Positions 1 to 6,291 of a DNA stretch of 7,945 nt are shown here, in pieces; position 1 is the first letter of the stretch; every line of letters starts with the position of its first letter. Below the pieces are notes generated by a model. The model saw nothing but the letters and a program-made list of their open reading frames with translations, was not told the DNA's origin and ran no database searches. Source of the DNA: Chlorobiota bacterium (GTDB lineage Bacteria > Bacteroidota > Bacteroidia > Bacteroidales > JAADGE01); NCBI GenBank assembly GCA_013153575.1, contig JAADEE010000205.1, positions 1 to 7,945 on the forward strand, read 5' to 3'. Both the position numbers and the translations under genes were made by a program.

Positions 1-1061
1 GCAAGTATTTTACTGTCTAAATCTTGATACCAAACATCATTAGTTCTACTATTGTCTTCTATTAAAGGAATTACCGAAGCAACTGTTAATCCTATTTTCA
101 TTTTATTATAATCAAAATAAACATCTGACTTTCCTAACTTATAAGAAATACCGGCATTTGCTTTTGCAGAAATATTATTAAACCTACTATTTGGAACTTG
201 AATATCTCTTGCATCGTAAAAATCCTCAAAACTTTTTAATGAAAAATTAGCACCTGTATGAAATTTATTTTTAGCTCCTTTTATTCCAATACTTGTAGCA
301 AAACCTCCATCATTTAAAGAATATTTGCCTTTATATGTTCCTTGAATTGTATTTTGCAATGCAGGTTTTTCCGGTAAAAGAAAAATTACACCACCAACTG
401 CATCTGAGCCGTACATAAGTGATGCAGGTCCTTTTATAATTTCAATTCTATCAAGTCCGTTATCATCAATTAAATAAGGATGATTTTCGGAAAATTGAAA
501 ATTCTCTTTTCTTATTCCATTATCAACAACAAGAATATTTGTGTTTGAAAGCCCTCGAATTACAGGCTTTTGCAATCCATTTCCTTTCGAAATCATATCA
601 ACTCCTGCTTTTTTTGAGAGTGATTGCAAGAAATTACTTTCTAAATCAGACTGCAATCCTATTTTTACACTTTGAATATCAATTGCCGTTTCATGCTGTA
701 ATGAAAACCTATTACCAGACACAACAACCTCCTGTGTTTCAAAAGCTTGTTGTAAAAGCCCAAGCTCAATTTGCTCCTTTATTTCTTTTAAACTTAAATG
801 CAATATCTTTGTTTGATAACCTATTAATGAAAAAGAAACATCAATATTATTTTGTTGAATTCCTGATATTTTAAATTTACCATTAACATCTGTCATTGTA
901 CCTTTGTGCAATTTTGGTATATAAACAACAACACCCGGTACAGCATTATTAGTTTTAGCATCAAAAACTTTTCCCTGCAAATTATTTTGTGCTTGCACCT
1001 TAAATACTATCAGAAATAATAATGGAAAAATCACTGTTCTCATGTTACTCAATTTTATCAT
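1..1061 (-). CDS. TonB-dependent outer-membrane receptor, N-terminal part (cut by window edge)
   Basis: Reading the minus strand from 1061 gives 353 uninterrupted residues that run off the left edge, so only the N-terminal part is visible. In order: a signal peptide (about residues 1-24, hydrophobic core FPLLFLIVF, likely cut after VQA); a CarboxypepD_reg-like domain (about 28-105, starting LQGKVFDAKTNNAVPGV, with the typical TDVNGKFKI and SLIGYQT); the EVVVSG linker (111-116); and a TonB plug domain (about 123-230) with the hallmarks VIRGL (167-171), DRIEIIKGPASLMYGSDAVGG (204-224). Strands of the 22-stranded barrel begin after about 235. Such receptors take up ligands across the outer membrane using TonB/ExbBD energy. 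The plug resembles siderophore, heme or cobalamin-type receptors rather than SusC, but the ligand cannot be read from this part. An alternative in-frame ATG at 1043 drops six residues and also leaves a signal peptide. The gene is divergent from xdhB across a 153-bp gap. Confidence 0.93.
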   Translation of the reverse strand, partial: MIKLSNMRTVIFPLLFLIVFKVQAQNNLQGKVFDAKTNNAVPGVVVYIPKLHKGTMTDVNGKFKISGIQQNNIDVSFSLIGYQTKILHLSLKEIKEQIELGLLQQAFETQEVVVSGNRFSLQHETAIDIQSVKIGLQSDLESNFLQSLSKKAGVDMISKGNGLQKPVIRGLSNTNILVVDNGIRKENFQFSENHPYLIDDNGLDRIEIIKGPASLMYGSDAVGGVIFLLPEKPALQNTIQGTYKGKYSLNDGGFATSIGIKGAKNKFHTGANFSLKSFEDFYDARDIQVPNSRFNNISAKANAGISYKLGKSDVYFDYNKMKIGLTVASVIPLIEDNSRTNDVWYQDLDSKIL

Positions 1062-1105
1062 ATTATATTTTTCTTATTTTTTTCAGTGATATTCTCAATA
1101 CAAAA

Positions 1106-1127
1106 ATTATGCACATATGTTCATAAT
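1106..1127. promoter_or_regulatory. 22-bp near-perfect palindrome, candidate operator between divergent genes
   Basis: The half ATTATGCACAT (1106-1116) is followed directly by ATGTTCATAAT (1117-1127). The two halves are inverted copies at 10 of 11 positions; the only mismatch is the pair 1112/1121. The site lies in the 153-bp gap between the divergent receptor and xdhB genes, about 45 bp upstream of the receptor start and 88 bp upstream of xdhB. A dyad of this size with no loop is what a dimeric helix-turn-helix repressor or activator would bind. I do not recognise the motif as that of a named regulator. On the minus strand its edge overlaps a poor TA-N3-TTTG sequence (1101-1109). Confidence 0.45.
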
Positions 1128-1134
1128 AAGAAAA

Positions 1135-1155
1135 ATTATGTCAAATTTTCATAAA
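1135..1155. promoter_or_regulatory. possible second, degenerate copy of the dyad
   Basis: ATTATG (1135-1140) and CATAAA (1150-1155) repeat the outer half-sites of the 1106-1127 palindrome with a 9-bp rather than 10-bp spacer. The left half-sites of the two dyads are 29 bp apart and the right ones 28 bp. The inner part of the palindrome is not conserved and the region is very AT-rich, so chance is a real alternative. Confidence 0.18.
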
Positions 1156-1182
1156 AAAATATATTTTACTGATAGAAATTAT

Positions 1183-1190
1183 TAATTTTG
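1183..1190 (+). promoter_or_regulatory. possible Bacteroidota-type -7 box for xdhB
   Basis: TAATTTTG matches the Bacteroidota -7 consensus TAnnTTTG exactly and ends 24 bp before the xdhB start codon. No TTTG is present at the expected -33 distance, so the promoter is only half supported. It would give a very short, A-rich 5' leader. Confidence 0.3.
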
Positions 1191-1214
1191 AAACTCGAAT
1201 AAAAAATAATAAAA

Positions 1215-3467
1215 ATGAAAAATACAGATTCAAAGAGCCATTTACAAGGCAAATCAATATATTTAGATGATATACCGGAACTACAAGGAACATTACACGG
1301 TTTAGTTTATGACTCGCCTGTTGCACATGCAAAAAATGTAAATATAGATTATTCGGAAGCTGAAAAATTAGCAGGAGTAATTAAAATTTTCACTTATAAA
1401 GATATTCCGGGAGAAAATCAAATAGGTGCAATTATACAAGATGAACCTCTTTTTGCAGAAGATGAAGTTCACTTTATGGGGCAACCTATTGCATTTATTG
1501 TTGCAGAAACAGAGAGAATTGCAAGAGAAGCAAAAAAACTTATAAAATTTAATGCAGAAGAATTACCTGCAATTACCGATGCTAAAGTTGCAAAAGAAAA
1601 AGGTTCATTCATAGCTCCGCCAAGGACTTTTAAATTAGGAAATTTAGAAGATGGTAAGAAAAAATCTAAATACATTATAAAAGGAACAACTGAAAGTGGC
1701 GGTCAAGAACATTTATATCTTGAAACACAAGGTTCTTATGCAATTCCTAAAGAAAACCAAAGCTTAACACTATATTCTTCAACACAAGGAGCAACAGCTG
1801 TACAAAGCATAACTTCAAAGATTTTAAATATTCCTATGAATAAAATTGAAGTTGATGTAAACAGACTTGGTGGTGGTTTTGGCGGTAAAGAAGACCAAGC
1901 AACACCTTGGGCTGTGATGGTTTCACTTGCTGCATTTGTTTTGCAAAAACCAGTAAAAATGATTTTAGCAAGACATGATGACATGCGAATGACAGGTAAA
2001 CGTCATCCATACACTGCCGAATACACAATTGGATTATCGGAAGATTTAAAAATTCAATTTTATGATATTGAATTTACACAAGATGCCGGAGCTTCTGCAG
2101 ATTTATCTCCTGCAATTACTGAACGAACATTATTTCATGCAACCGGAAGTTATTTTATTCCTAACACAGAAATAACCGTTTACAGTTGCAGAACAAACAC
2201 AATTCCTAATACTGCATTTAGAGGATTTGGAGGACCTCAAGCATTTTTTGCAATAGAAGCTGCACTTCAAAAAGCTGCTGATGAAATTGGAGTTCCTGTT
2301 CGTGAAATTCAATTTAAAAATTTGATTAAAGATAATGATGAATTTCCTTATGGCCAAATTGCAACTGAAACAGAAGCTATTCACTCTTGGGAAACAACCG
2401 ATAAATTATTCTCAATAGAAAAACAATATAAAGAAGTTGAGAAATTTAACTCTGAAAATACAAAATTCAAGAAAGGAATAAATATAACTCCACTTTGTTT
2501 TGGAATTTCATTTACAAACACAATGATGAACCATGCAAGAGCATTAGTTCACATTTATCAAGATGGAAGTGTTGGAATTAGTACCGGAGCAATTGAAATG
2601 GGACAAGGGGTTAATACAAAAATGAAACAAGTTGCCGCTTATGTTTTTGGAATTTCAATTGATAAAATTAAACTTGAAACTACAAACACAACTCGTGTTG
2701 CAAACACATCCCCAACTGCTGCAAGTTCAGGTGCCGACCTTAACGGTAAAGCTACTGAAATTGCTTGTAATGACCTTCTTATAAGATTAAAAGATGTTGC
2801 TTCAAAAGAATTAGATGCTGAAGTTAAAGACATCTACATCAAAGATAATTTTGTTTGGGTTAAAGAAAATAAAACAGACTTAAGTTGGGACAAGCTTGTG
2901 CAAATTGCTTTTATGCAAAGAGTTAAACTTTCAGAAAAAGGGCACTACTCTACTCCTGACATTTATTTTGACAAAACAAAAGAAAAAGGACATCCTTTTG
3001 CATACCATGTTTATGGAACAGCTGTTACTGTTGCAAAAGTTGATACTATGAGAGGAACTTATGATATTGAATCTGTTGATATTGTTCATGATTTTGGTAA
3101 AAGCATGAATTTATTCCTTGACAAAGGACAAATTGAAGGTGCTTTAATTCAAGGAATTGGCTGGGTAACAATGGAAGAAATCAGGTTTGACGAAAATGGC
3201 AGATTGTTATCAAACTCTCTTTCATCTTATAAAGTTCCTGATATTAATTCTGTACCAAAATCTGTAAAAGTTGAAGCATTAGAAAGTGAAGGACACAAAC
3301 ATGCAATCTTAAAATCAAAAGCTGTTGGAGAGCCTCCATTTATTTACGGACAAGGTGCATATTTTGCTATTGCTGACGCAATTAAAGCATTTAACAAAAA
3401 TTATAAATGTGATTTTTCTGCACCAATGACACATGAAAAGGTTTTGATGGGACTTTATCAGAAATGA
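1215..3467 (+). CDS. xdhB: xanthine dehydrogenase, molybdopterin-binding (large) subunit
   Basis: The 750 residues match the whole molybdenum domain of xanthine oxidoreductases in length (about 760 residues in the bovine enzyme). The enzyme hydroxylates hypoxanthine to xanthine and xanthine to urate in the cytoplasm. By alignment to bovine residues from memory, with spacing preserved: Q191 (Gln767), E226 in GGGFGGKE (Glu802), R304 in ERTLFH (Arg880), R336 and F338 in AFRGFGGPQ (Arg912, Phe914), F433 in GISF (Phe1009), Q639 in GQIEGA (Gln1194) and the catalytic E706 in KAVGEPP (Glu1261). EMGQG (461-465) and NTSPTAAS (497-504) complete the cofactor pocket. The Glu802/Arg880 pair argues for purine substrates over aldehydes. 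No signal peptide is present. The start is the first ATG after an A-rich leader and puts the family motif GKSIYLDDIP at residues 12-21. Neither the 2Fe-2S/FAD partners nor XdhC lie next to it, so they must be encoded elsewhere. Confidence 0.95.
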   Translation: MKNTDSKSHLQGKSIYLDDIPELQGTLHGLVYDSPVAHAKNVNIDYSEAEKLAGVIKIFTYKDIPGENQIGAIIQDEPLFAEDEVHFMGQPIAFIVAETERIAREAKKLIKFNAEELPAITDAKVAKEKGSFIAPPRTFKLGNLEDGKKKSKYIIKGTTESGGQEHLYLETQGSYAIPKENQSLTLYSSTQGATAVQSITSKILNIPMNKIEVDVNRLGGGFGGKEDQATPWAVMVSLAAFVLQKPVKMILARHDDMRMTGKRHPYTAEYTIGLSEDLKIQFYDIEFTQDAGASADLSPAITERTLFHATGSYFIPNTEITVYSCRTNTIPNTAFRGFGGPQAFFAIEAALQKAADEIGVPVREIQFKNLIKDNDEFPYGQIATETEAIHSWETTDKLFSIEKQYKEVEKFNSENTKFKKGINITPLCFGISFTNTMMNHARALVHIYQDGSVGISTGAIEMGQGVNTKMKQVAAYVFGISIDKIKLETTNTTRVANTSPTAASSGADLNGKATEIACNDLLIRLKDVASKELDAEVKDIYIKDNFVWVKENKTDLSWDKLVQIAFMQRVKLSEKGHYSTPDIYFDKTKEKGHPFAYHVYGTAVTVAKVDTMRGTYDIESVDIVHDFGKSMNLFLDKGQIEGALIQGIGWVTMEEIRFDENGRLLSNSLSSYKVPDINSVPKSVKVEALESEGHKHAILKSKAVGEPPFIYGQGAYFAIADAIKAFNKNYKCDFSAPMTHEKVLMGLYQK

Positions 3468-3482
3468 TTTATTTCAATTTTA

Positions 3483-3562
3483 AGTTACGGTTTTACTTTA
3501 TAGAAATAATTATAGAATTTAATATTATTCTTTCTTAAACAAAAAAGAGTGAAGCCGTGACT
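3483..3562 (+). promoter_or_regulatory. candidate structured 5' leader (17-bp long-range stem) before the DUF5916 gene
   Basis: The left arm AGTTACGGTTTTACTTT (3483-3499) pairs with the right arm AGAGTGAAGCCGTGACT (3546-3562) at all 17 positions: 13 Watson-Crick and 4 U-G wobbles. The same arms on the minus strand would have four A/C mismatches, so the structure fits a plus-strand RNA better. The 46-nt loop is almost pure A/T and may hold an inner stem (AGAAA near 3502 with TTTCT near 3531). The right arm is followed by CTATGAATCC rather than a T-run, so it is not an ordinary Rho-independent terminator of xdhB. It ends 11 nt before the ATG at 3574, where it could limit ribosome access. Chance or a decayed repeat are the alternatives. 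Confidence 0.4.
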
Positions 3563-3573
3563 ATGAATCCTTT

Positions 3574-5727
3574 ATGATTATGAAAACACCATTTATCATC
3601 ATATTTATTTTTGCTTTCTACTTGGGAATTGCACAACATTCAGAACCATCTGTAATTGAAGCAAAACAAATATATAAAAACATAAAATTTGATGGTGTTT
3701 TAAATGATACTGTTTGGCAAACTGCAAATAAAATTTCAAACTTTACACAAAGAGAATTAAATTTTGGAGAACCAGTTTCTGAAAAAACAGAAGTTGCCTT
3801 ACTTTACACAAAAGATGCCATGTATTTTGGTGTTTGGTGCTATCAAAATCCTAAAACCATTAATGCAAAAAACATGAGCATTGATGCTGATTTACGAAAC
3901 GACGATAATTTTAAAATTGTAATTAGTCCGTTTAATGATAATAGAGGCGGATATTTTTTTGCAATAAACCCAAATGGTGCAAGAACTGACATTTTAATTG
4001 CAGGGAATGAAGATGGTAATGCAGACTGGAATGGTGTTTGGGATGTAAAAACTTCTATAAATAATAAAGGTTGGTTTGCTGAAATTCAAATACCTTTTAG
4101 CACTTTACAATTTAAAACAGATGGCAACTACAATTGGGCAATTAATTTTGAAAGAGGAATTGTTTCTAAACAAGAGGAAGCATGTTGGCAAGGATGGACA
4201 CGCGACAACTCAATATTTGCAGTTGTAAACGCAGGTAAAATTACAGGATTAAAAAATATAACTTATGCAAAAAGGTTTGAATTTAAGCCTTATTCTCTTG
4301 CCGGAATTCAATACAACAGAGATGATGAAAATGATTACCCGTTAAAAATAGGAGGAGATTTAAATGTTAATATAACTCCTTCATTAAAGTTAAATCTCAC
4401 AAGTTATACTGATTTTGCACAGGTTGAATCAGACAGGATACCTGTAAACTTATCGCGTTTTAGTGTTTATTATCCTGAAAAAAGAGCTTTCTTTTTAGAA
4501 GGTTATGACCAGTTTGATTTTTACTTAGGCGACAGAAATACTGTTTTTTATACAAGAACTCTTGGAACTGAAAATGAGCAAACAGTCTCAATTTTAGGAG
4601 CTGTTCGCTTATTTGGAAAAATCGGGAAAAGTAATATTGGTATTTTAAATTTAGAAGAAGATAAGGTTGATGATGTTTCTGCAACAAATAATACTGTTGT
4701 AAGATATAAGTATGATATAGGTAAACAATCATATATTGGAGGAATTTTTACAAATAAAATAAATGATAAGGTATCAAATCAAGTTTTAGGTATTGATGCA
4801 TCTTATCAAACCTCAAGTTTTTTAAAAGATAAAAACTTAGTTGTTGGTGCAAGTATGGCAATTAGTGGTGAAGATTACAGCAAATCGGATGATGCTATGA
4901 CTTACAGGTTATTTTTAGACTACCCTAATGACCTTATTGACAATTTTATGAGTATTGCAACAATGGAGGAAGGTTTTAATCCGGAATTGGGTTATTTACG
5001 AAGAAGTGATTATCGTTCATATAGTTGGTATTTCAGGCTTACACCTCGTATCTTTACAAAATATGGGATAAAAAAAATGATTTTTAAACCTTGGGGAACG
5101 ACAATATACCAAACTTTAAGTACCGGAGAACTTGAAAGTCTTTCAAATGAAACAAGACCTCTTGGAGCAATATTTAAATCAGGAGAAAGATTTGAAATAA
5201 ACTTCATTCAACTTTATGATAGGCTCGATGAAAATTTCGACTTAACCGATGATGACGTAATCGTTGAAGGAGATTATTGGATGTACAGGCAGGAACTACA
5301 ATTTGAAACAAATCAATCGAGAAAACTTTGGCTTGCATTACTTTTTAATTGGGGCGGGTTTTATGATGGGAAAATACGAACTTTTGAAAGTGAAGTTGGT
5401 TTTAACATTAACAAGCATTTAAATATTAATGCAAATTACACCTTAAATAAAGTTATTCTTACGGATAATACAATTTACACAAATGAACTTGCAACATATA
5501 TTAATTATGCTTTTACAACAAAATTAAACGTATCATTCTTTGGACAATGGAATAGTTTAGATGATGTTTTACTTTTTAATTTCAGATTACATTGGTTGCC
5601 TAAGATTGGTTCTGACATATATTTGGTTTACAATACAAATTATGATGAACCTATAAAACAAATAGATATTCTAAAACCTACAACAAGCACAGGAATTATT
5701 AAATTAGTTTGGAGGTTTACTTTTTAA
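3574..5727 (+). CDS. DUF5916 outer-membrane protein with CBM9-like N-terminal domain
   Basis: A 717-residue protein with a signal peptide (about residues 1-20, ending YLGIA before QHSEPS). Residues about 28-225 form a family-9 carbohydrate-binding/DOMON-like beta-sandwich: IKFDGVLNDTVWQTA at 37-51, YFFAINPNGARTD at 127-139 and WFAEIQIPFSTLQF at 167-180. Residues about 232-717 carry the DUF5916 barrel signatures: DFAQVESD (280-287), YYPEKRAFFLEG (299-310), FNPELGYLRR (468-477) and RLHWLPKIGSDIYLVYN (671-687). The protein ends in RFTF; a terminal aromatic residue is typical of outer-membrane barrels recognised by BAM. It is therefore most likely an outer-membrane protein; its substrate or partner is unknown for the family and cannot be read here. 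ATG at 3574 or 3580 both give a normal signal peptide, and MKTP at 3580 looks the more typical start. It lies 106 bp after xdhB in the same direction, so co-transcription is possible but the function does not suggest a shared pathway. Confidence 0.92.
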   Translation: MIMKTPFIIIFIFAFYLGIAQHSEPSVIEAKQIYKNIKFDGVLNDTVWQTANKISNFTQRELNFGEPVSEKTEVALLYTKDAMYFGVWCYQNPKTINAKNMSIDADLRNDDNFKIVISPFNDNRGGYFFAINPNGARTDILIAGNEDGNADWNGVWDVKTSINNKGWFAEIQIPFSTLQFKTDGNYNWAINFERGIVSKQEEACWQGWTRDNSIFAVVNAGKITGLKNITYAKRFEFKPYSLAGIQYNRDDENDYPLKIGGDLNVNITPSLKLNLTSYTDFAQVESDRIPVNLSRFSVYYPEKRAFFLEGYDQFDFYLGDRNTVFYTRTLGTENEQTVSILGAVRLFGKIGKSNIGILNLEEDKVDDVSATNNTVVRYKYDIGKQSYIGGIFTNKINDKVSNQVLGIDASYQTSSFLKDKNLVVGASMAISGEDYSKSDDAMTYRLFLDYPNDLIDNFMSIATMEEGFNPELGYLRRSDYRSYSWYFRLTPRIFTKYGIKKMIFKPWGTTIYQTLSTGELESLSNETRPLGAIFKSGERFEINFIQLYDRLDENFDLTDDDVIVEGDYWMYRQELQFETNQSRKLWLALLFNWGGFYDGKIRTFESEVGFNINKHLNINANYTLNKVILTDNTIYTNELATYINYAFTTKLNVSFFGQWNSLDDVLLFNFRLHWLPKIGSDIYLVYNTNYDEPIKQIDILKPTTSTGIIKLVWRFTF

Positions 5728-5741
5728 CATTATTATACAAA

Positions 5742-5774
5742 AAAGAGCTTGTTAAAATTAACAAGCCCTTCTTA
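5742..5774 (-). terminator. Rho-independent terminator between convergent genes, best fit on the minus strand
   Basis: A perfect inverted repeat at 5747-5766 (GCTTGTTAA, two bases, TTAACAAGC) is flanked by an A-run at 5739-5744 and CCCTTCTT at 5766-5773. Read on the minus strand, the stem extends through AAGG/CTCTT with wobble pairs and is followed by a run of T, the classic arrangement for ending the small PIDGG gene. On the plus strand the T-run is broken by C residues, so termination of the DUF5916 gene there is weaker but possible. Confidence 0.8.
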
Positions 5775-5788
5775 AAATATATTTTAAG
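5771..5788. repeat. 18-bp perfect palindrome next to the terminator
   Basis: CTTAAAATATATTTTAAG reads the same on both strands and sits 6 bp past the stop of the PIDGG gene (downstream of it on the minus strand). As RNA it could form a 7-bp hairpin with a TATA loop, followed on the plus strand by TTTTAATT. It may act as a second weak terminator for the plus-strand gene, or may simply reflect the A/T composition. Confidence 0.45.
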
Positions 5789-5794
5789 TTTTAA

Positions 5795-5989
5795 TTAATC
5801 TTCGTTTTGTTGTTTATATAGTTTTCTTGCTCCATACGAAGCTCCTGCAATTATCAATAAAAATAATCCGCCATCAATAGGAATAGGTTGAGTATCCGGC
5901 ACAGGAGGTTGTCCTATAGCATACTTAGTAAAAATCGGTAAAATTGAAATTATAATTACTATAACTGTAATTAGTAAAGCCTTTCTCAT
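5795..5989 (-). CDS. small PIDGG-motif membrane protein (PID-CTERM-like)
   Basis: A 64-residue protein made of a signal sequence or first membrane helix (residues 4-20, after MRK), a short proline-rich stretch (QPPVPDTQPIPI, 27-38), the motif PIDGG (37-41), a second hydrophobic helix (LFLLIIAGASYGA, 42-54) and a charged tail starting RKLYK. Many Bacteroidota encode very short proteins with this plan, and NCBI annotation uses the name PID-CTERM for the PIDGG-helix-basic tail signature, by analogy with exosortase-type sorting tags. Here almost nothing lies between signal and tag, so any mature product would be tiny. Its function is unknown. Evidence that it is real: a complete family-like layout, its own terminator directly downstream and an ATG with an AT-rich leader. 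No neighbour is on the same strand close enough to suggest an operon; the OmpA-type gene upstream ends 302 bp away. Confidence 0.82.
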   Translation of the reverse strand: MRKALLITVIVIIISILPIFTKYAIGQPPVPDTQPIPIDGGLFLLIIAGASYGARKLYKQQNED

Positions 5990-6291
5990 AAAACTCAGTT
6001 TAAATTAAAAAAGTAATAATTGGGTTCAAAAACTATATAATAAAAATCAGAAATTATTATTACGTAGACGCAAAATAAATTCTATTTTTGGAAATAACAA
6101 AATTTTTTTATGTTTTTCTTTGATATAGCTTAAATACCGCTGTCAAAGTTAATATTTTTTATTTACAAAAAATCATTTTTATTGATAAAATACCATTTTT
6201 ATTAGTTAAATAATAGCTTTTTTAACCATTAAATAAAATAAGTTGTTACAAAACAGAGCATTTTAATAAAAGCTTTTTATCGTAAAAAAAA
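5990..6291. other. AT-rich intergenic gap, no gene seen
   Basis: These 302 bp separate the OmpA-type gene from the PIDGG gene, both on the minus strand. Stops occur in all frames and I find no convincing short ORF or tRNA. A minus-strand TAACTTTG (plus 6144-6151) fits the Bacteroidota -7 consensus, but the nearest upstream TTTG (plus CAAA at 6166-6169) is only 14 bp away instead of about 19-21. If used, it would give the PIDGG gene a leader of roughly 150 nt. CATTTTTATT occurs twice, 20 bp apart (6174-6183 and 6194-6203). Confidence 0.5.
6257..6274 (-). terminator. weak possible terminator of the OmpA-type gene
   Basis: AGC(A)TTTT at 6257-6264 and AAAAGCT at 6268-6274 form a 7-bp stem with one bulged base and a 3-nt loop, 17 bp past the stop of the OmpA-type gene in its reading direction. 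The bases that follow on the minus strand (CTGTTTTGT) are only a poor T-run. A longer T-run lies before the stem, right after the stop codon, which is the wrong side. Confidence 0.25.

Noticed and set aside
539..874. Plus-strand ORF of 111 residues
   Set aside because: It lies wholly inside the TonB-dependent receptor reading frame on the minus strand, which has strong domain matches; the plus-strand translation has no recognisable motif.
1..1061. SusC-type glycan receptor
   Set aside because: No SusD partner is visible and the plug lacks the usual SusC sequence features; the plug resembles iron, heme or cobalamin-type receptors more.
1101..1109. Minus-strand promoter box for the receptor (TAATTTTTG)
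   Set aside because: The spacer between TA and TTTG is three bases instead of two and there is no TTTG at the -33 distance.
6013..6063. 8-bp inverted repeat (GTAATAAT at 6013-6020, ATTATTAC at 6056-6063)
   Set aside because: Nearly pure A/T arms 35 bp apart are expected by chance in this composition.
6174..6203. CATTTTTATT repeated with a 20-bp step
   Set aside because: Only two copies of a low-complexity sequence; no third copy and no conserved spacer, so not a CRISPR or iteron array.
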